Below, piece after piece: positions 59,915-64,000 of a DNA stretch of 64,000 bases (its first letter is position 1; each line of letters opens with the position of its first letter). Below the pieces are notes generated by a model. The model was not told the origin of the DNA and did no database searches. It saw nothing but the letters and a program-made list of their open reading frames with translations. The position numbers and the translations under genes were made by a program. Location: contig NZ_SJJZ01000003.1 in the NCBI RefSeq assembly GCF_004331345.1, forward strand, positions 1,488,001 to 1,552,000, read 5' to 3'. The stretch is from Kribbella soli. GTDB lineage: Bacteria > Actinomycetota > Actinomycetes > Propionibacteriales > Kribbellaceae.

Positions 59915-60814
59915 ATGATCGAGATCGATTGGGCTGGAGAGGCCGGACGGCTGCGCGCATCGGCCGAGGGCGAGACCGACTGGAACGCGGCAGTGGCTCG
60001 CAGTCTGGTGCGGGACGGCACCAAGGTCGTCGCCGACATCGGCTGCGGCGGTGGCGGGATGGCCAAGGCGCTGGCGGAGGCGTTGCCCGGTGCGACGGTG
60101 GTGGCGATCGACGCGGATCCCGACGTACTGGAGCAGGCACGGGAGCACACTGCGGGCCTCGTGCGGTGCGAGCTGGCGTCGATGGACGACGGGGCGGCGC
60201 CGTTGCGTCGGGCAATCGACGCTCCGGCCGACCTGATCTGGGCATCGGCCTCCGTCCACCACGCTGCCGATCAGCAGGCCGCTGTGGACGCGCTGGCCTC
60301 GCTGCTCGCGCCCGGTGGGCGGCTGGCGCTCGCCGAAGGCGGCCTGCCCGCACGGCACCTGCCCTGGGATCTCGGAGTCGGCGAGCCCGGGCTGGAGCTA
60401 CGGCTCGACCTGGCCCAGGACCGGTGGTTCAAGGCGATGCGCGACTCACTGCCGGGGTCGGTGCCGATGCCGTACGGGTGGACCGAGGCGCTGACCCGGG
60501 CCGGGCTCACCGAGGCAACGACGCGGAGCGTTCTGACCGAGACGCCGGCGCCGTTGTCACCGGAGCGGCTGGACGGCGTCGTAGGTGCGTTCCGGACGCG
60601 GATCGAGCGGCTCACCGGCTCCGAGCAGGGACATGGACACGGTCACGGACATGGTCACGGGCACGTAGTTTCCGACGAGGAGTGGCTGACTCCGGAGGAT
60701 CTGGACGCCTGGCGGCAGTTGCTGGATCCGGACGGACCGCACTACCTCGGGCGGCGCTCCGACCTCGCCGTACTGTCCGTCCGCAGCGTCCACCTGGGGC
60801 ACGCGCCGCGCTGA
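59915..60814 (+). CDS. Class I SAM-dependent methyltransferase with (Gly-His)6 run
   Basis: A 299-residue Rossmann methyltransferase. Motif I is VVADIGCGGGGMAKAL (38-53), the acidic loop is AIDADPDVL (64-72), and motif IV-like LIWASASVHH follows. The acceptor is unknown. Residues 239-250 are six Gly-His pairs encoded by a 36-bp imperfect GGNCAY repeat (60629-60664), a likely surface loop that could bind Ni, Zn or Cu. ATG 59915 with GGGGACGAGA upstream is the best start. It is followed by orn after a 51-bp gap. Confidence 0.85.
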   Translation: MIEIDWAGEAGRLRASAEGETDWNAAVARSLVRDGTKVVADIGCGGGGMAKALAEALPGATVVAIDADPDVLEQAREHTAGLVRCELASMDDGAAPLRRAIDAPADLIWASASVHHAADQQAAVDALASLLAPGGRLALAEGGLPARHLPWDLGVGEPGLELRLDLAQDRWFKAMRDSLPGSVPMPYGWTEALTRAGLTEATTRSVLTETPAPLSPERLDGVVGAFRTRIERLTGSEQGHGHGHGHGHGHVVSDEEWLTPEDLDAWRQLLDPDGPHYLGRRSDLAVLSVRSVHLGHAPR

Positions 60815-60865
60815 CAGGGCACGCCGTCGCCGCACTGTCGGCCCGTCACCGTAAGGTGGGTGCCC

Positions 60866-61486
60866 ATGAACGACCGGCTGGTGTGGATCGACTGCGAGAT
60901 GACCGGCCTCGACCTGGCCAACGACGCCTTGATCGAGGTTGCGGTTCTGGTCACCGACTACGAACTGAACGTGCTCGGCGACGGGATCGACCTGGTGATC
61001 GCGCCGCCACCGGCCGCGCTCGACCAGATGGGTGACTTCGTCCGCGACATGCACACCGCGTCCGGGCTGCTCGAAGAGCTCGCCAGCGGCATCCCGCTCG
61101 CCGACGCCGAGGAGCAGGTGCTCGACTTCATCACGTCGTACGTCAAAGAGCCGCGCAAGGCGGCCCTCGCCGGCAACTCGGTCGGCACCGACCGGACCTT
61201 CCTGGTCCGCGACATGCCCCGCGTCGAATCACACCTGCACTACCGCAACGTCGACGTCAGCTCGATCAAGGAGCTCGTACGCCGGTGGTACCCGCGCGTG
61301 TACTACGCGACGCCGGCCAAGACCGGCAACCACCGCGCCCTCGCCGACATCACCGAAAGCATCTCCGAGCTGAGGTACTACCGGGAGACCGTGTTCGTGC
61401 CCCAACCCGGCCCCGACTCCTCCACCGCCCGGGCCGCCGCCAGCCTCGTCGCAGCACCCGCCGAGGACAGCACAACCGGGGCCTGA
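60866..61486 (+). CDS. orn: Oligoribonuclease
   Basis: A DEDDh 3'-5' exoribonuclease (206 aa) that degrades 2-5-nt RNA and pGpG; essential in many bacteria. The catalytic residues are Asp9 and Glu11 (WIDCEMTGLDL), Asp109 (NSVGTDRTFL), His156 and Asp161 (KTGNHRALADI). ATG 60866 has AAGGTGGG upstream. The C-terminal 25 residues (PDSSTARAAASLVAAPAED) are a family-typical low-complexity tail in actinobacteria. Confidence 0.96.
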   Translation: MNDRLVWIDCEMTGLDLANDALIEVAVLVTDYELNVLGDGIDLVIAPPPAALDQMGDFVRDMHTASGLLEELASGIPLADAEEQVLDFITSYVKEPRKAALAGNSVGTDRTFLVRDMPRVESHLHYRNVDVSSIKELVRRWYPRVYYATPAKTGNHRALADITESISELRYYRETVFVPQPGPDSSTARAAASLVAAPAEDSTTGA

Positions 61487-61565
61487 CCTGCTGGTCCACC
61501 CTCGATTTCTGGTCCGGACAGTTCGTCGCTATGATTGCTCAGCCGTCGCGGTTCGGACGGCAATG

Positions 61566-61638
61566 GTGGGTGTAGCTCAGCTGGTAGAGCACCTGGTTGT
61601 GGTCCAGGTGGTCGCGGGTTCAAGTCCCGTCACTCACC
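61566..61638 (+). tRNA. tRNA-His (anticodon GTG)
   Basis: Acceptor GTGGGTG pairs with CACTCAC. The anticodon stem CCTGG/CCAGG closes loop TTGTGGT with anticodon GTG. The T arm is GCGGG-TTCAAGT-CCCGT. The base before position 1 is G (61565) and the discriminator is C61638, giving the G(-1):C73 pair specific to tRNA-His. The gene lies 79 bp after orn. Confidence 0.97.
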
Positions 61639-61645
61639 CCAACAG

Positions 61646-61693
61646 AAAACCCCAGAGCGGGGGCCCGGAAGGGCTCGTGCCCTGGGGTTTTTT
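61646..61693 (+). terminator. Rho-independent terminator of tRNA-His
   Basis: AAAACCCCAG (61646-61655) pairs with CTGGGGTTTT (61682-61691) and runs into a T-tract ending at 61693; the interior has additional GC pairing. This is the only textbook hairpin with U-run in the window. Confidence 0.9.
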
Positions 61694-61822
61694 CGTACAC
61701 ACCCTGGGACGGTTCAATCCGACTGTGTCAGCGGGCGACTCATGTCACATTCGGCCACGTCACAGCTGACCGGGCTAGCCCGTCGAGTGTCTGTAGACAC
61801 CACACTGCAACGGGAGCTCACC

Positions 61823-61897
61823 ATGACAGGCACCCCTATCGCGCTGGGCGTCACTGCTCCAGCCATGCCCTCCGCGACGAAGGAGATCGACCAGTGA
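61823..61897 (+). CDS. Possible 24-residue leader peptide coupled to hydrolase
   Basis: ATG 61823, preceded by GGGAGC, gives MTGTPIALGVTAPAMPSATK plus four residues. Its stop overlaps the hydrolase start (GTGA, 61894-61897). The size and overlap suggest translational coupling or a regulatory uORF; no known peptide family is recognised. Confidence 0.35.
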   Translation: MTGTPIALGVTAPAMPSATKEIDQ

Positions 61898-62595
61898 CGA
61901 CCTTCGTTCTCGTCCATGGTGCCTGGCACGGTCCATGGGCCTGGGACCTGGTGGTGCCGCTGCTGCACGCCGCCGGGGCTCGTACGCTCACCCCGGATCT
62001 CAGCGCCGTCGGCGACCACGGGCTCCATGACGATGCGCGGATTGTCATCGACGTCCTCGACTCGGTTGCGCCGGACGACGACGTCGTACTGGTCGGGCAC
62101 AGCTATGCGGGTCTCGTCGTCCGGGAGGCGGCCGACGCGCGACCCGGTTCCGTCGGCCACATCGTCCTGGTGGACGGATGGGCAGGAGCCGACGGCGCCA
62201 GCCTGGTGAGCCTGGCCCCTGAGTCGTTCGTCACCGCGGTTCGTGCGGCGGCCAAGACCGCGGGCGACGGATGGCGAATCCCGGCTCCCCCTCCACTGGC
62301 GTTCGGCATCCGCGACACCGACACCGCAACGTGGCTGGCTGCGCGGACGCTCCCACAACCACTGCGCACCTTCACCGAGCCCACTGTCCTGACCGGAGCA
62401 GTCGACCGAATCCCCGGAACAGCTCTCTACTGTGAGCCGCTGACCTATCCGTTCAACCGGTTCGGCGCGGACGTCGGTTACCGGACGCGTGCCCTGAGCG
62501 GTCCACATGACCTCATGCTCACCGATCCCGAAACCATCGCCCGGATCCTGCTGGAAAGTTCACTCACGAACGAGAGCACGAAGACGGATAGATAG
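61894..62595 (+). CDS. Alpha/beta hydrolase (esterase/lactonase-like)
   Basis: A 233-residue alpha/beta hydrolase. The oxyanion-hole segment FVLVHGAWHGPWAWDLVVP is at the N-terminus and the nucleophile Ser sits in VLVGHSYAGLVVRE. The catalytic His is likely in LSGPHDLMLTDPE near the C-terminus. This short type often acts on lactones or salicylate-type esters. GTG 61894 has AAGGAGA upstream and overlaps a possible leader peptide. The tautomerase gene follows after 29 bp, so the two probably form an operon for an aromatic or keto-enol compound. Confidence 0.88.
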   Translation: MTTFVLVHGAWHGPWAWDLVVPLLHAAGARTLTPDLSAVGDHGLHDDARIVIDVLDSVAPDDDVVLVGHSYAGLVVREAADARPGSVGHIVLVDGWAGADGASLVSLAPESFVTAVRAAAKTAGDGWRIPAPPPLAFGIRDTDTATWLAARTLPQPLRTFTEPTVLTGAVDRIPGTALYCEPLTYPFNRFGADVGYRTRALSGPHDLMLTDPETIARILLESSLTNESTKTDR

Positions 62596-62624
62596 ATCGC
62601 GGAACTTCGGAAGGGAACACCGTC

Positions 62625-63035
62625 ATGCCTCTCGTTCACATCGACCTGTCTGCCCAGCGGTCGCCGTTCCAGCGGCGCGCCATCGCAGACGGGGTGCACC
62701 AGGCTCTGGTCGACGCGATCGGCATCCCGGCCGACGACCGCTTCCAGATCGTCACCCCGCACGATCCGGAGGAGTTGATCTTCGACCCGAACTACCTCGG
62801 CGTGGCCCGCCGGGATGTCGTCTACGTCCAGATCACCCTCGTCCAAGGGCGTTCGCGGGAACTCAAGCTGGACCTGTACCGGCGGATCACCGACCTGTTG
62901 GCCGAGGCCGGCGTGCGGCCCGAGGACGTGGTCATCACTCTCGTCGAGAACGCCCTGGACAACTGGTCCGTGGGCAACGGCCGGGCGCAACTGGTCGAGC
63001 TCGGTACTGTGCCGGGAGCGCGCGTCGAGCCGTGA
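62625..63035 (+). CDS. Tautomerase family protein
   Basis: A 136-residue tautomerase-superfamily protein. The catalytic Pro immediately follows the initiator Met (MPLVHIDLSAQRSPFQRRAI), as needed for the N-terminal proline mechanism of 4-oxalocrotonate tautomerase/MIF-like enzymes. It is twice the length of 4-OT, so it is a fused or MSAD-like two-beta-alpha-beta form. GAAGGGA precedes ATG 62625. It is probably co-expressed with the upstream hydrolase; the convergent LysR gene begins right at its stop. Confidence 0.88.
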   Translation: MPLVHIDLSAQRSPFQRRAIADGVHQALVDAIGIPADDRFQIVTPHDPEELIFDPNYLGVARRDVVYVQITLVQGRSRELKLDLYRRITDLLAEAGVRPEDVVITLVENALDNWSVGNGRAQLVELGTVPGARVEP

Positions 63036-63959
63036 TCAGAGTGGGCGCTGCGCGACGGGACTGCGTGGGCGTCCGGCCGCGTCGTTGAGTGCGTCGAGGA
63101 GGGCGCGTACGGCGGGCTGGGTCAGGGCGATGTCGCGCACCGCGGTGTAGATCGCCCGGATCGGCTCGGGGTTGCGGACTCTTCGGACGGCGAGGCCAGG
63201 ATGCCTGGTCGTGCTCAGGCCCAACTGAGGGATGAGGCTGACTCCGATGCCTGCGGCAACGAAGCCCTGCGCCGTCGTGTGATCCTCGCTCCTGGCAACA
63301 AAGTTGGGGCTGAAACCCGCGGCGGCGCAGGCGTTCAGGACCGGCTCGAGGCAGGGGCCGGGCGGTTCGCTGCCGACCCAGGACTCTTCGGCGAGGTCGG
63401 CGAGGTTCAGCACCCGCTGGCCGGCGAGCCTGTGCCCGGCCGGCAGCACCGCCCGGTAGGGATCGTCGAGCAGACGTTCCACACGGACGCCAGGTCGCCC
63501 CGCGCCCCCCGGGCCGACCAGGAGTGTCAGGTCGGTGCCGTCTTGCTGTACGCCTTTGAACGGGTCGTCGCTGTCGGTCAGCTTGAGGTCGATGGTGAGC
63601 CCGGTGTACTCCTGCCGGAGCCGCGCCAGCGCGGGGGCGAGCAAGGTCGGACCGACCGAACTGAAGTAGCGGATCGAGAGTTTGCCCGTCCGGCCGGCCC
63701 GCAGATCGCGCAAGGCGCTCTCCGCCTCGGCGAGATTCTGGCCGATGACGGCCGCGTGTCCGGTGAGCAGCCGGCCGGCCGCGGTCGGCTGAACTCCCCG
63801 GCCGACCCGTTCGAGCAAGGCGATGCCGGCTTCCTTCTCCAGCGCCGCCATCTGCTGGCTGACCGCGGAGGGCGTGAAACCCAGGTGCGCCGCGGCGGCC
63901 GTCACCGAACCGCTGCTGACCACCGCCCGCAGGACTTGCAGACGCCGAGCATCAAGCAT
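63036..63959 (-). CDS. LysR family transcriptional regulator
   Basis: A 307-residue LysR regulator with HTH at the N-terminus (LQVLRAVVSSGSVTAAAAHLGFTPSAVSQQMAALEKEAGI) and effector domain from about 90 (LSIRYFSSVGPTLLAPAL). Its 3' end touches the tautomerase stop. It is convergent with the hydrolase-tautomerase pair rather than divergent, so it does not obviously control that pair. The start codon ATG 63959 is 41 bp from the window edge, and its promoter partner lies outside. Confidence 0.92.
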   Translation of the reverse strand: MLDARRLQVLRAVVSSGSVTAAAAHLGFTPSAVSQQMAALEKEAGIALLERVGRGVQPTAAGRLLTGHAAVIGQNLAEAESALRDLRAGRTGKLSIRYFSSVGPTLLAPALARLRQEYTGLTIDLKLTDSDDPFKGVQQDGTDLTLLVGPGGAGRPGVRVERLLDDPYRAVLPAGHRLAGQRVLNLADLAEESWVGSEPPGPCLEPVLNACAAAGFSPNFVARSEDHTTAQGFVAAGIGVSLIPQLGLSTTRHPGLAVRRVRNPEPIRAIYTAVRDIALTQPAVRALLDALNDAAGRPRSPVAQRPL

Positions 63960-64000
63960 GTAGCAGAGCTTAATCCACCTTCGGAACTTTTCGCTTGTCC

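Overview
The window is one contiguous piece of chromosome from a high-GC actinobacterium. G and C dominate third codon positions. There are several mycothiol-dependent (MDMPI/DinB-like) enzymes, a mycobacterial-type truncated haemoglobin (trHbO), EttA, oligoribonuclease, WYL, ArsR-SRPBCC and MarR-YceI pairs, and many leaderless-looking or GTG/TTG starts. The gene content reminds me of soil Propionibacteriales such as Kribbella; that genus-level guess is from memory and untested. Coding density is very high. There are two tRNA genes (Arg-TCT, His-GTG), no rRNA, no CRISPR array, no insertion sequence and no phage.

Layout. 1-10 kb: DUF2157 and MscS membrane proteins, GNAT enzymes, a secreted GH18 chitinase with a palindromic operator, OsmC and trHbO, two tandem thioesterases, and an SDR plus MaoC pair resembling a split MFE-2 beta-oxidation enzyme. 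10-14.5 kb: mycothiol-dependent enzyme with a divergent WYL regulator, then a beta-oxidation operon (acyl-CoA dehydrogenase, thiolase, SDR) divergent from a TetR regulator with a clear operator. 14.5-25 kb: Crp/Fnr regulator, TSUP permease, GH13 glucosidase, YceI/MarR, FAD monooxygenase/MarR, a phosphotransferase, an ArsR-SRPBCC operon ending in a decayed RibD-type reductase, and ettA. 25-40 kb: SSB-like protein, SRPBCC protein, two overlapping dynamin-like GTPases (the second with about 600 disordered acidic residues), a PrsW-type protease, tRNA-Arg, a P-loop kinase, a secreted streptogrisin-like protease, a second dnaN-like clamp, and assorted enzymes.

40-58 kb is the most interesting region. 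It holds LysR and NAD-dependent formate dehydrogenase, a GntR regulator with a perfect 35-bp palindrome, an NRAMP-fold transporter lacking the usual metal ligands, an ADP-forming acyl-CoA synthetase, formyl-CoA transferase (Frc), a ThDP enzyme that looks like 2-hydroxyacyl-CoA lyase rather than classical oxalyl-CoA decarboxylase, an oxalate/formate-antiporter-family MFS protein, an extra sucCD pair and a PanE-like ketoacid reductase. Four promoters here (ThDP lyase, MFS, sucC, panE) carry the same 17-bp operator (yTGCATACCGYATRnAG). This points to one co-regulated pathway: activation of a carboxylic acid to its CoA ester, release of formyl-CoA, CoA recycling by Frc, ATP recovery by SucCD, and formate oxidation by FDH. 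Oxalate is the textbook substrate. The ThDP enzyme sequence argues for a 2-hydroxy acid instead.

58-64 kb: RibD-type reductase, a small CxC protein, cspA with a hairpin in its leader, GNAT, a methyltransferase with a (Gly-His)6 run, orn, tRNA-His with a strong terminator, an alpha/beta hydrolase with a possible coupled leader peptide, a tautomerase and a LysR regulator.
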